Of a DNA stretch of 6,985 nt, positions 1-6,561 are shown in pieces. The stretch is from Gammaproteobacteria bacterium (GTDB taxonomy: Bacteria > Pseudomonadota > Gammaproteobacteria > Pseudomonadales > Pseudohongiellaceae). The stretch covers positions 9,866 through 16,850 of the forward strand of contig PAWK01000025.1 in assembly GCA_002714195.1 (NCBI GenBank). The letters run 5' to 3'. The first letter of the stretch is position 1. Each line of letters begins with the position of its first letter. A program made the position numbers and the translations under genes. The notes beneath the pieces are model-generated. The model worked only from the letters and a program-made list of their open reading frames with translations, did not search any database and had not been told where the DNA came from.

Positions 1-276
1 TTGCAAGGGTGTTTGCAAGCTTGCCGAATGAAAGACCAAGGAAAGTTGGCGCCTACTTTAATTTCGCTATTGAAACGAAACTCCTGTTTAAAGGCCTTGG
101 ATGCTGCGAGAGAGGCTCGGGATATGCTAGGAGGGAATGGGATTTCGGATGAATACCCTGTCATGAGACATGCTCAAAATCTTGAGGTAGTTAATACTTA
201 TGAGGGAACCCAAGATATTCATGCACTTATTCTAGGACGCTCTCAAACAGGCATTCAGGCATTCACAGGTAGATAA
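1..276 (+). CDS. gcdH: Glutaryl-CoA dehydrogenase, C-terminal part (5' end outside window)
   Basis: This is the last 91 codons of an acyl-CoA dehydrogenase-family flavoprotein; the frame is open from base 1, so the leading TTG is probably an internal Leu codon and not a start. The closest match from memory is glutaryl-CoA dehydrogenase: residues 25-50 resemble the family segment [25 protein letters not shown], and residues 63-88 resemble [22 protein letters not shown]. Glu68 within TYEGT aligns with the catalytic base. The family performs FAD-dependent oxidation and decarboxylation of glutaryl-CoA to crotonyl-CoA in lysine and tryptophan catabolism, in the cytoplasm. The FAD-binding N-terminal and middle domains lie upstream of the window. 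It ends with TAA at 274-276 and converges on ubiA, so the two are not co-transcribed. Another short-chain acyl-CoA dehydrogenase is less likely because the DIHALILGR stretch is characteristic of this subfamily. Confidence 0.93.
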   Translation: MQGCLQACRMKDQGKLAPTLISLLKRNSCLKALDAAREARDMLGGNGISDEYPVMRHAQNLEVVNTYEGTQDIHALILGRSQTGIQAFTGR

Positions 277-279
277 ATC

Positions 280-298
280 CGCTTCAAGCGTCTTTGCA
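280..298. terminator. Weak candidate bidirectional terminator between gcdH and ubiA
   Basis: The 30-bp gap between the convergent genes contains CGCTTCAAGCG (280-290), a 4-bp stem with a 3-base loop, followed by TCTTT on the + strand. On the - strand the same stem is followed by GATTTAT. The stem is very short and the T-runs are broken, so this may only be a chance palindrome, although the convergent setting is where a shared terminator is expected. Confidence 0.25.
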
Positions 299-306
299 TT
301 AGTCGT

Positions 307-1212
307 TTAAAGATAATTGGACACAGTTCCCAAAAAGATTACCGCTCCTACCCAGCTGTTATTTATGAATGCTTTAAAACATGCGTTAGGTAGTCGATCC
401 TTAATTAGGAACTGCTGGTATAACAGCAAGAGGCTTGCGATACCGACTGAGACATAAAAAATAGCACTGAATTGCAGGTGAGTCGCTAATAGAAGCAGAG
501 TTAGAATAAAACTTGTTTGGAGGATACCAATCATCAATCGATCTGCGTATCCGAAAAGTATGGCTGTGGACTTTACCCCTACTCTTAGATCATACTCTCT
601 ATCAACCATCGCATACTGTGTATCGTAAGCAACAGTCCACAATACATTAGCTATGAACAATAGATATGCTTCTGGGGGAACATTCTTCAAAGTTGCGGTG
701 AATGCCATCAATATCCCCCACGAGAAAGCTATTCCAAGTATGATCTGTGGCAGATTAGTATGCCTCTTCATAAACGGGTAAATTACAATTATCCCCATCG
801 CAAAGAAAGCAAGCTGAATTGTTTCCATGTTGGTTAACAACAGTAGACAAAATCCAATACTTGATAAAATAGCAAAACAAGTTAATGCTTCGCGTTTACT
901 TAACTTTTTTAAAACTAATGGTCTATCCTGAGTGCGCTGGACTTTCCCATCTATTTTGCAATCGGCGAAATCATTGATACAACATCCAGCAGACCTCATA
1001 ACTGCGGTTCCCAGAGAGAAAACAATTAATAAGGATAAGGAAGGCAGTCCCTCGGATGCTATCCATAGCGCTGTAATTGTCGGCCAGAAAAGAAGATAGA
1101 TACCTATTGGGCGATCTATTCTTGTCAGCTGAATGTATATCGGTAACTTTTGCCGAATCACTGGTGCTATATTTGCCAGCTCACCCCAAATATTTTTGTC
1201 AAAAAATTTCAT
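307..1212 (-). CDS. ubiA: 4-hydroxybenzoate polyprenyltransferase UbiA
   Basis: A 301-residue integral membrane prenyltransferase, close to the roughly 290 residues usual for the family. UbiA attaches the polyprenyl side chain to 4-hydroxybenzoate at the inner membrane, a Mg-dependent step of ubiquinone synthesis. Two Asp-rich motifs that bind Mg-diphosphate are visible: N80-D81-x2-D84-x3-D88 followed by the basic TQDRPL at 95-99, and D197-TQY-AMV-D204-x3-D208. The N-terminal R31-IDRPIG segment is also typical. About eight or nine hydrophobic segments follow one another, roughly at 36-53, 59-77, 111-127, 131-147, 155-172, 182-197, 223-244, 249-267 and 286-299. The ATG at 1212 is preceded by GAG about nine bases upstream. 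It lies 91 bp downstream of recG on the same strand and may be read from the recG transcript or from a promoter in the gap. The chorismate lyase gene ubiC, often next to ubiA, is not seen here. Confidence 0.96.
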   Translation of the reverse strand: MKFFDKNIWGELANIAPVIRQKLPIYIQLTRIDRPIGIYLLFWPTITALWIASEGLPSLSLLIVFSLGTAVMRSAGCCINDFADCKIDGKVQRTQDRPLVLKKLSKREALTCFAILSSIGFCLLLLTNMETIQLAFFAMGIIVIYPFMKRHTNLPQIILGIAFSWGILMAFTATLKNVPPEAYLLFIANVLWTVAYDTQYAMVDREYDLRVGVKSTAILFGYADRLMIGILQTSFILTLLLLATHLQFSAIFYVSVGIASLLLLYQQFLIKDRLPNACFKAFINNSWVGAVIFLGTVSNYL

Positions 1213-1228
1213 GCGTAACTCGGGTCAA

Positions 1229-1257
1229 AATATATTAACGATGCTTCATCCAATGAA
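1229..1257 (-). promoter_or_regulatory. Candidate sigma-70 promoter for ubiA in the recG-ubiA gap
   Basis: On the - strand the 91-bp gap contains TTCATT (1252-1257), a 17-bp spacer and TATATT (1229-1234), giving 3/6 and 5/6 matches to the -35 and -10 consensus. Transcription would begin near 1222, leaving a leader of only about ten bases that just includes the weak GAG ribosome site. The AT-rich gap makes chance matches likely. Confidence 0.25.
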
Positions 1258-1303
1258 TAAGGCGAAACATAGAAAACGACTCTTTAGAATTCTACTATAT
1301 TTT

Positions 1304-3391
1304 CTATACATTAACGTATTCTTCTCTGTCACTGATCCAGCGTCTGATTAATGATTCAACTTCATTTTGATGGTTCTTCAACAGAAGTTCCGAAGAAGTT
1401 TTAACATCTTCTAAGAGTAGAGCGTCTCTCTGTAGATCGGCTATTTTGAAAGACATTAGACCTGCTTGGTTAGTCCCCAGCACTTGGCCAGGACCACGTA
1501 ATTCAAGGTCCTTCTCTGCTATGTAAAACCCATCATTACTGTCTCGTAAAACTGTGAGTCTTATTTTGCTATCGCGTGATAAAGGGGATTGATATAGCAA
1601 TATGCAGTGACTCTGACTACTGCCACGACCGACTCTTCCCCGAAGTTGATGAAGTTGAGCTAATCCTAGTCGTTCGGCATTCTCTATAACCATCAAGCTG
1701 GCGTTCGGAACATCGACCCCAACCTCTATAACCGTTGTAGCTACTAACAGTTGAACCTTGCCGCTTTTGAAGTCCGTCATAATTCTGTTTTTCTCTTCTA
1801 CCTTCATGCGCCCGTGGATTAGTCCAATGTTTATACCTTCTAAATATTTAACGAGATTTGTTGCGGTCGCCTCCGCCGCTTCACACTCCAATGTTTCTGA
1901 TTCTTCTATCAATGTACAAACCCAATAAACTTGGCTTCCATCGACACATGCTGACCTTATCCGCTTTATAATTTCATTTCGCCTTTGGCTTGAAATAATT
2001 GCGGTGTTTACAGGCACTCTCCCCGGAGGTAACTCCGCTATAACCGTGGAGTCTAGATCAGCATAGACACTCATTGCTAGAGTTCTAGGTATTGGTGTTG
2101 CGGTCATGACTAACTGATGGGGTTGAATTTCTGAACGATTTGCTTTGTTTCTTAAACTCAGCCGCTGGTGGACGCCAAAGCGGTGCTGTTCGTCAATGAT
2201 TATAAGTCCGAGCTTTTTATAGATTACATCTTTTTGAAACAACGCATGTGTCCCTATTAAGATTTGATAAGATCCGGATCCTAATTTTCTTAACGCCTCT
2301 TTTCTTTTAGTTCCTTTGAGTCTACCGCTTAACCAACCCACTTCTATACCTAGAGGCTCAAACCACTGTTTAAAACTATGAAAGTGTTGTTCGGCGAGTA
2401 TCTCCGTTGGTGCCATTAACGCGACTTGGAAATCACTGTTGATTGCCTGTAAAGAGGAGAGCGCGGCTACAACTGTTTTACCAGAGCCTACATCTCCCTG
2501 AAGGAGTCGGAGCATTGGAGTAACTTGAGTTAGGTCCCGGGCGATTTCTTCCGAGGCTAATTTTTGACCATTCGTCAGCTCAAAAGGGAGTTGATCAAGA
2601 AATTGTTCGTTTAACTCCTTGCTGATCTTAAAACTAGGTGCGGATTTTTGATCGGGGATTTGCCTAAATTTTCGCATACATAGCCGGTGGGCTAGAAGCT
2701 CCTCAAAAGCTAGCCTCTGCTGGAAAGGGCTGATACCAGCATTGAGCGTTTCCAAATCTAGACACGTAGGCGGATTATGCAACATCTTTATTGCATCTAT
2801 CAGTCCACATAGTTGATAGTTTCTCAAAATTTTTGGAGGCAAGAGGTCTATTAACTCATAAGTCTCGCCCAAAAGTTCCATTCCTTGTCGTACAAAGCCT
2901 CTCAGTCTTTTTTGCTGGATACCGTCGACGGTTGGGTAAATCGGCGTCAGTGTGCTTTCTGATAAAATATCATCAGAATTAGTAATCTCTCTATATTCAG
3001 GGTGGTATATCTCAAAACCTTTTCTCCCGCGCCGGATGTCACCATAGCAACATAAGAATTTCCCCGGGGCAAGTGAGTCTCTTTGTGCAGAACTAAAATG
3101 AAAAAAACGCAGAGATATAAAGCCGGTCTTATCGCCCAATACACACTGTAAGCTTCTGCGCCGACCAAAAATGATGTTATTTGATATGATCTCTCCGCTT
3201 ACTTGAACACGATCGCCTAACTTTAGCGAATTTATTGGGATTATCTTGGTTCTGTCCTCATACCTAAAAGGCAAGTGAAAAAGTAAATCTTTTAGGTTGT
3301 GAATTCCGAGCTGTTTAAATTTGCGTTCAAGGGATGGACCGACTCCTTTGAGTGTGGTTAGTGAAACAAGTTCCAGGGTATTGTTTGGCAT
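1304..3391 (-). CDS. recG: ATP-dependent DNA helicase RecG
   Basis: A full-length RecG of 695 residues (E. coli RecG has 693), a superfamily 2 translocase that binds branched DNA, regresses stalled forks and processes Holliday junctions and R-loops. Domain order is intact. The N-terminal wedge/OB region (about 1-190) includes the LTTLKGVGPSLE helix-hairpin segment at 11-22 and HLPFRYEDRT at 39-48. Helicase lobe 1 has Walker A GDVGSGKT (299-306), the MAPTEILAEQH segment (327-336), Walker B DEQH (400-403) and motif III TAT (430-432). Lobe 2 has VCTLIEES (491-498), ATTVIEVGVDVPNA (551-564), motif VI HQLRGRVGRG (581-590) and the TRG-region GPGxxLGTxQxG (633-644). The ATG at 3391 gives the family's usual N-terminus, with AAGG just upstream at unusually close spacing. 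The gene follows ridA after 81 bp. That gap contains TATACT (3425-3430) but no convincing -35, so co-transcription with ridA is the simplest reading. Confidence 0.98.
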   Translation of the reverse strand: MPNNTLELVSLTTLKGVGPSLERKFKQLGIHNLKDLLFHLPFRYEDRTKIIPINSLKLGDRVQVSGEIISNNIIFGRRRSLQCVLGDKTGFISLRFFHFSSAQRDSLAPGKFLCCYGDIRRGRKGFEIYHPEYREITNSDDILSESTLTPIYPTVDGIQQKRLRGFVRQGMELLGETYELIDLLPPKILRNYQLCGLIDAIKMLHNPPTCLDLETLNAGISPFQQRLAFEELLAHRLCMRKFRQIPDQKSAPSFKISKELNEQFLDQLPFELTNGQKLASEEIARDLTQVTPMLRLLQGDVGSGKTVVAALSSLQAINSDFQVALMAPTEILAEQHFHSFKQWFEPLGIEVGWLSGRLKGTKRKEALRKLGSGSYQILIGTHALFQKDVIYKKLGLIIIDEQHRFGVHQRLSLRNKANRSEIQPHQLVMTATPIPRTLAMSVYADLDSTVIAELPPGRVPVNTAIISSQRRNEIIKRIRSACVDGSQVYWVCTLIEESETLECEAAEATATNLVKYLEGINIGLIHGRMKVEEKNRIMTDFKSGKVQLLVATTVIEVGVDVPNASLMVIENAERLGLAQLHQLRGRVGRGSSQSHCILLYQSPLSRDSKIRLTVLRDSNDGFYIAEKDLELRGPGQVLGTNQAGLMSFKIADLQRDALLLEDVKTSSELLLKNHQNEVESLIRRWISDREEYVNV

Positions 3392-3472
3392 AACCTTAAG
3401 CGCGAGAACAGCTAAATTTTGGAGAGTATATGAGCTTTTACTGGATTCAGCCAGGGAAGGGCTTTACTAAAG

Positions 3473-3865
3473 TTATTTAAGTCCTAGAGTTAGAATTGCA
3501 TCGACTTCTATCGAAGCGGATTTTGGAAGGGAGCTTACTTCAATGGTTGCCCGCGCAGGATATGGTTCTACAAAATAGCTTGCCATGATTTCATTGACTA
3601 TAGAGAAAGCGCTTAAATCAGTTAGATAGATCGTAAGCTTGACAATATCGTTTAAGTCTCCTCCGCTGGCCTTTGCGACCGATCGGAGATTTTTGAAAAC
3701 CTGATGGGTTTGTTTGGCTAAATCGTCGCCAACAAGCTCCATGGTTTCTGGAACCAGCGGTATTTGACCTGAGATAAATACCATCGAGTGAACTTTGATA
3801 GCTTGCGAGTATGGCCCAATGGCTTGAGGTGCCTCGCCTGTGTTTATTGACCGCTTCTCACTCAT
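3473..3865 (-). CDS. ridA: RidA/YjgF-family 2-iminobutanoate/2-iminopropanoate deaminase
   Basis: A 130-residue RidA-family protein, the usual length. RidA subfamily members form trimers and hydrolyse reactive enamine/imine intermediates, such as 2-aminoacrylate released by PLP enzymes like threonine/serine dehydratase, to keto acids and ammonia. Visible signatures are AIGPYSQA (15-22, with the substrate-pocket Tyr), FISGQIPL (30-37), and the active-site arginine R105 in PARATIEV with E120 in ASIEVDA. R105 and E120 fall at the same numbers as in E. coli RidA, which supports true RidA activity; the position of E. coli Cys107 is Thr here. Its ATG (3865-3863) shares one base with the spoT stop codon (TAATG), and no strong Shine-Dalgarno precedes it, so translational coupling to spoT is likely. 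Imine deaminase activity is inferred from the conserved Arg; some RidA paralogues act on other substrates. Confidence 0.95.
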   Translation of the reverse strand: MSEKRSINTGEAPQAIGPYSQAIKVHSMVFISGQIPLVPETMELVGDDLAKQTHQVFKNLRSVAKASGGDLNDIVKLTIYLTDLSAFSIVNEIMASYFVEPYPARATIEVSSLPKSASIEVDAILTLGLK

Positions 3866-6054
3866 TAATGGCTGCCCAGTTGCGTTTTTATGACTTTACG
3901 AACTTTGCGGCTTTTAACTCTGGTTACTTTACTTACAGCCTTAATCAATCTGACGCGCTTCATTACTCTTGCGAGATGGACTCGATTTTTTACATTCAAT
4001 GATAAATTAACGATGCTGAACCTTGCGTCCCTCTCGACAGTACTTATCTTCTCTATGTTAGCTTCGACACCCGTAATCGTTGTCGCAAGTGTCGCAATTA
4101 TGCCTCTCTGGTTTTCCAGTTCGACTCGAAATTCAACTGAGAACTCACCTTCTACGTTGGGATCCCAAGTTACTGCTACACACTTATCAGGATTGTCCTG
4201 AATTTCTGCGATATTAATACAATCTTCTGTATGAATTACCATGCCTCGTCCTGAGCTGATATGCCCTACGATAGGATCTCCGGGTATCGGATGACAGCAC
4301 TTAGCATAATTCATCACCATTCCTTCGGAGCCAAGAATCGCAAATGTGTTAGTTTGCTCTTGAGCAATTCTAGTCTCTAGACCCGCCTTGCTCCCCTGTT
4401 CGACTGCGGTTAGACGTTGAGCGATCATATATGCCATACGATTGCCAAGACCTATCTCTTCCAAGAGATGGTCTACGCTTTCTAAGTTAAATTGTTGTAA
4501 TAAACTATCGATGTCTTCTTTTGGTACTGAATCGATTTGGCTGCCAAAGTTTGCTAAAGCTTTATTAAGTAGTCTTTTTCCTAGGGAGATGGATTCAGAA
4601 TACTTTTGATTTTTAAGGTAGTGTCGTATATTACTTCTTGCTTTACCCGTAATCACAAAGCTTAACCAAGCAGGATTGGGTTGAGTGCCAGGTGCTGTGA
4701 TAATTTCAACTGTCTGACCACTTTGCAATGGTTCACTCAGTGGTGCTAATCGTCTGCTTATCCTGCAAGCTACACAAGAATTTCCTACGTCCGTATGAAT
4801 TGCATAAGCAAAGTCTACAGCTGTAGAACCTGTTGGTAGTTCAAAAATCTGGCCCTTGGGCGTGAAGACATAAATCTCTTCTGGGAATAAATCGATTTTG
4901 ACGTTTTCAATGAACTCGAGCGAATTGCCAGCGTGTTTTTGCATCTCGAGCAACCCATTTACCCACTCTCTGGCTCTAATTTGTGCGTTGCTTGGCAAGT
5001 CATCGCTAGACTTATAAAGCCAGTGAGAAGCGATGCCATTATTTGCCATTGCTTCCATCTCCTCGGTTCGAATCTGGATTTCTATTGGAACGCCATGCAT
5101 TCCAAATAAGGTGGTGTGAAGTGATTGGTAACCGTTAGCTTTTGGGATTGCTATGTAATCTTTAAATCGTCCAGGCACTGGTTTGTATAAGCTGTGAACA
5201 GCCCCGAGAACCCTATAACAAGAATCTACGCGATCGACTATAATCCGAAAAGCATATACATCCATAATTTCCGAAAAGGATTTTCGTTTGCTCCTCATTT
5301 TTTCATAGATGCTATAAAGGTGCTTTTCTCTTCCGATAGTTCTCCCCGGCAAGTTTTCTCTCTCGAGGCAGGCTTCTAATGAAGTTTGAATCTGACTGAC
5401 AATTTCTTTCCTATTACCTCTAATTCTTTTTACTTCAGCGCTTATTCGCTTTGCTCGCATTGGATAAAGAGCTGAAAATCCCAGCTCTTCAAATTCAATT
5501 CGAACGTTATTCATTCCAAGCCTGTTAGCGATAGGGGCGTAAATATCTAAAGTTTCTCTTGCTATACGGCGTCTTTTTGTTGCGCCCAAGACTCGCAAAG
5601 TTCGCATATTATGGAGGCGGTCTGCAATTTTAACCATTATTACCCGCAGATCTTTGGCCATAGCCATAGCCATCTTCTGAAAATTTTCCGCTTGTGCTTC
5701 TGCCCGCGAACTAAAGGTAATTTTGTTTAGCTTACTTACTCCATCTACTAAATCAGCGACAGTGTTTCCGAATTGGTTCTTAATTGCTGTTTTTGTTATC
5801 CCAGTATCTTCTATAACATCATGGAGCATGGCTGCCATAAGACTTTGATGGTCCATGTGCATTTCGCTCAAAATGCCAGCCACGGCTAGAGGGTGGGAGA
5901 CGTAGGGATCGCCGCTGTGTCTATACTGTCCATCATGAGCCTGCTCTGCGTAAAAATAAGCTCGACGAACATTATTTACCTGGTCTTTGGCAAGATAAGT
6001 TGATAGACCCTCACTAAGGGTTTGTATGGAACCTTTTTCTGCTAAGACTTGCAA
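3865..6054 (-). CDS. spoT: Bifunctional (p)ppGpp hydrolase/synthetase, SpoT/Rel type
   Basis: A 729-residue long RelA/SpoT homologue (E. coli SpoT has 702), setting cytoplasmic (p)ppGpp levels in the stringent response. The HD hydrolase domain (about 25-175) keeps the metal ligands H54, H78-D79 and D145 in ADRLHNMRTL, plus the ED pair at 82-83. The synthetase domain (about 235-350) has GREKHLYSIYEKM, D265 in DVYAFRI, the RFKD motif at 296-299, PKANGYQSLHT with Y309, and E325 in IEIQIRT. RFKD matches the RXKD type of bifunctional enzymes, as opposed to the EXDD of RelA. The regulatory half has TGS (about 388-450), a helical region, the CCH zinc/conserved-Cys motif (C586, C587, H588, C612) and a C-terminal ACT/RRM domain (about 638-712), then a basic tail. 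Both activities should be intact by residue content. The start is TTG at 6054: a TAA lies two codons upstream and the next Met (residue 65) would cut into the HD domain. Confidence 0.97.
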   Translation of the reverse strand: MQVLAEKGSIQTLSEGLSTYLAKDQVNNVRRAYFYAEQAHDGQYRHSGDPYVSHPLAVAGILSEMHMDHQSLMAAMLHDVIEDTGITKTAIKNQFGNTVADLVDGVSKLNKITFSSRAEAQAENFQKMAMAMAKDLRVIMVKIADRLHNMRTLRVLGATKRRRIARETLDIYAPIANRLGMNNVRIEFEELGFSALYPMRAKRISAEVKRIRGNRKEIVSQIQTSLEACLERENLPGRTIGREKHLYSIYEKMRSKRKSFSEIMDVYAFRIIVDRVDSCYRVLGAVHSLYKPVPGRFKDYIAIPKANGYQSLHTTLFGMHGVPIEIQIRTEEMEAMANNGIASHWLYKSSDDLPSNAQIRAREWVNGLLEMQKHAGNSLEFIENVKIDLFPEEIYVFTPKGQIFELPTGSTAVDFAYAIHTDVGNSCVACRISRRLAPLSEPLQSGQTVEIITAPGTQPNPAWLSFVITGKARSNIRHYLKNQKYSESISLGKRLLNKALANFGSQIDSVPKEDIDSLLQQFNLESVDHLLEEIGLGNRMAYMIAQRLTAVEQGSKAGLETRIAQEQTNTFAILGSEGMVMNYAKCCHPIPGDPIVGHISSGRGMVIHTEDCINIAEIQDNPDKCVAVTWDPNVEGEFSVEFRVELENQRGIIATLATTITGVEANIEKISTVERDARFSIVNLSLNVKNRVHLARVMKRVRLIKAVSKVTRVKSRKVRKVIKTQLGSH

Positions 6055-6075
6055 AATGTTTTACCGCTATTCGGT
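6052..6075 (-). promoter_or_regulatory. spoT translation start region: non-AUG start with weak ribosome site
   Basis: Reading on the - strand, AGCGG lies nine bases before TTG (6054-6052), with an in-frame TAA at 6063-6061. Only AAC, ATT and TTG stand between that stop and the coding region, so the start must be TTG or, less likely, ATT at 6057-6055. A poor Shine-Dalgarno plus a non-AUG start suggests low translation or coupling to rpoZ, whose stop is 36 bp upstream. Confidence 0.6.
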
Positions 6076-6090
6076 TTAGGCTCGCTATGA

Positions 6091-6384
6091 TCAAGGGTCG
6101 CTGCTCGAAAGATTTTCTTGTTGCGCAATAATTGGATCATTATCCAAGTTACCATCGTCTATTTCTTCAATTTCAACGCTAGGTTTCTCAGTAAGGATAT
6201 CAGCATTAACGAACCCGTCAGCTATCTCCCTAAGAGCTATCACAGTTGGCTTATCATTATCTGCCTCAACCAACGGGTCTTTCCCTTCCGCTTGAATTTG
6301 GCGAGCTCGTTTACTTGAAACCATCACCAACTCAAATCTGTTGTCTACGTTATCTAGACAGTCTTCTACCGTAATTCTAGCCAT
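6091..6384 (-). CDS. rpoZ: DNA-directed RNA polymerase omega subunit
   Basis: A 97-residue omega subunit (E. coli: 91). Omega wraps the C-terminal region of beta-prime and aids RNA polymerase assembly. Conserved features are the N-terminal [25 protein letters not shown] (15-29), GKDPLV (34-39) and the [12 protein letters not shown] segment (43-54). The extreme N-terminal Met-Ala-Arg stretch is the part of E. coli omega that helps form ppGpp site 1 with beta-prime, so polymerase here may respond to the product of the next gene. The C-terminal third (about 67-97) is acidic and variable, as in the family. The ATG at 6384 is preceded by AGG at a suitable distance. The stop lies 36 bp before the spoT start, and the pair is almost certainly one transcript. 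Confidence 0.97.
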   Translation of the reverse strand: MARITVEDCLDNVDNRFELVMVSSKRARQIQAEGKDPLVEADNDKPTVIALREIADGFVNADILTEKPSVEIEEIDDGNLDNDPIIAQQENLSSSDP

Positions 6385-6398
6385 ACTAAAGCCTAATA

Positions 6399-6414
6399 AT
6401 AGTTATAAAACTAT
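6399..6414 (-). repeat. Short perfect inverted repeat just upstream of the rpoZ ribosome site
   Basis: ATAGTTTTATAACTAT on the - strand is a 6-bp perfect inverted repeat (ATAGTT/AACTAT) with a 4-base centre, ending 14 bases before the rpoZ ATG. It contains TATAAC, which could be a -10 box, though no good -35 lies 16-18 bases upstream. It could be an operator or a weak AU-rich hairpin, or chance in AT-rich DNA. Confidence 0.35.
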
Positions 6415-6430
6415 GGTTTGTTTCTTTATG

Positions 6431-6445
6431 AAAAAGCCGGAGCTT
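6431..6445 (-). terminator. Mini-hairpin with UCCG tetraloop and U-run in the rpoZ leader
   Basis: On the - strand AAGCTCCGGCTTTTT forms a 4-bp stem (AAGC/GCTT) closed by a C-G pair around TCCG, a member of the unusually stable UNCG tetraloop class, followed by more Ts. This resembles a very short intrinsic terminator for the gmk transcript or a leaky attenuator before rpoZ. A 4-bp stem is below normal terminator strength, so readthrough is expected. It lies 46 bases before the rpoZ ATG. Confidence 0.35.
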
Positions 6446-6462
6446 GTGTTTACTAGTGTCAT

Positions 6463-6493
6463 ATTATCTTAACTTATCTGGGTCATTTTCCAA
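6463..6493 (-). promoter_or_regulatory. Candidate promoter upstream of rpoZ
   Basis: TTGGAA (6488-6493) and GATAAT (6463-6468) on the - strand resemble -35 and -10 boxes, but the 19-bp spacer is longer than the optimal 17. Transcription would begin near 6456, placing the UCCG mini-hairpin in the untranslated leader. A 177-bp gap before rpoZ leaves room for a promoter; this particular pair is a weak suggestion. Confidence 0.25.
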
Positions 6494-6502
6494 AGAGGCC
6501 GA

Positions 6503-6561
6503 GATTTTACCCACTTTTCACTTAAAATCCACCCGCTCAGCATAATTAAATCTTAAGTGAA
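6503..6561 (-). repeat. Overlapping inverted repeats directly after the gmk stop codon
   Basis: On the - strand TTCACTTAAGATTT (6561-6548) pairs with GGATTTTAAGTGAA (6530-6517): nine Watson-Crick pairs, then a G-U, two Watson-Crick and two G-U pairs, with a 17-base loop. The second arm also contains GATTTTA (6529-6523), which pairs perfectly with TAAAATC (6509-6503). The two pairings exclude each other. No U-run follows either, so neither is a classic terminator. The first stem begins at the base after the gmk TAG and could protect the gmk 3' end. Confidence 0.5.

Noticed and set aside
1285..1294. Perfect 10-bp palindrome TAGAATTCTA just after recG.
   Set aside because: No loop-forming spacer, no U-run and no repeat copies elsewhere in the window; palindromes of this size arise by chance in AT-rich gaps.
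1133..1351. A 72-codon + strand frame spanning the recG-ubiA gap.
   Set aside because: Both ends lie antisense to ubiA and recG, and the translation shows no family features or convincing ribosome site.
2947..3168. A 73-codon - strand frame within recG in another phase.
   Set aside because: recG is intact across it with conserved residues on both sides, so this is an out-of-phase shadow and not a frameshifted fragment.
3425..3430. TATACT as the -10 box of a recG promoter.
   Set aside because: It is a good -10 match, but no hexamer 16-19 bp upstream resembles a -35 box and there is no TG extension.
3462..3472. Palindrome CTTTACTAAAG immediately downstream of the ridA stop as a terminator.
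   Set aside because: A 5-bp stem with a 1-base centre cannot form a stable hairpin, and no T-run follows on the - strand.
3890..4201. A 103-codon open frame on the + strand rich in Leu and Thr, antisense to the spoT 3' end.
   Set aside because: Its repeated Thr/Leu pattern is the complement of the Lys/Arg/Val-rich SpoT tail, it matches no family I recognise, and it lies entirely inside a well-supported gene.
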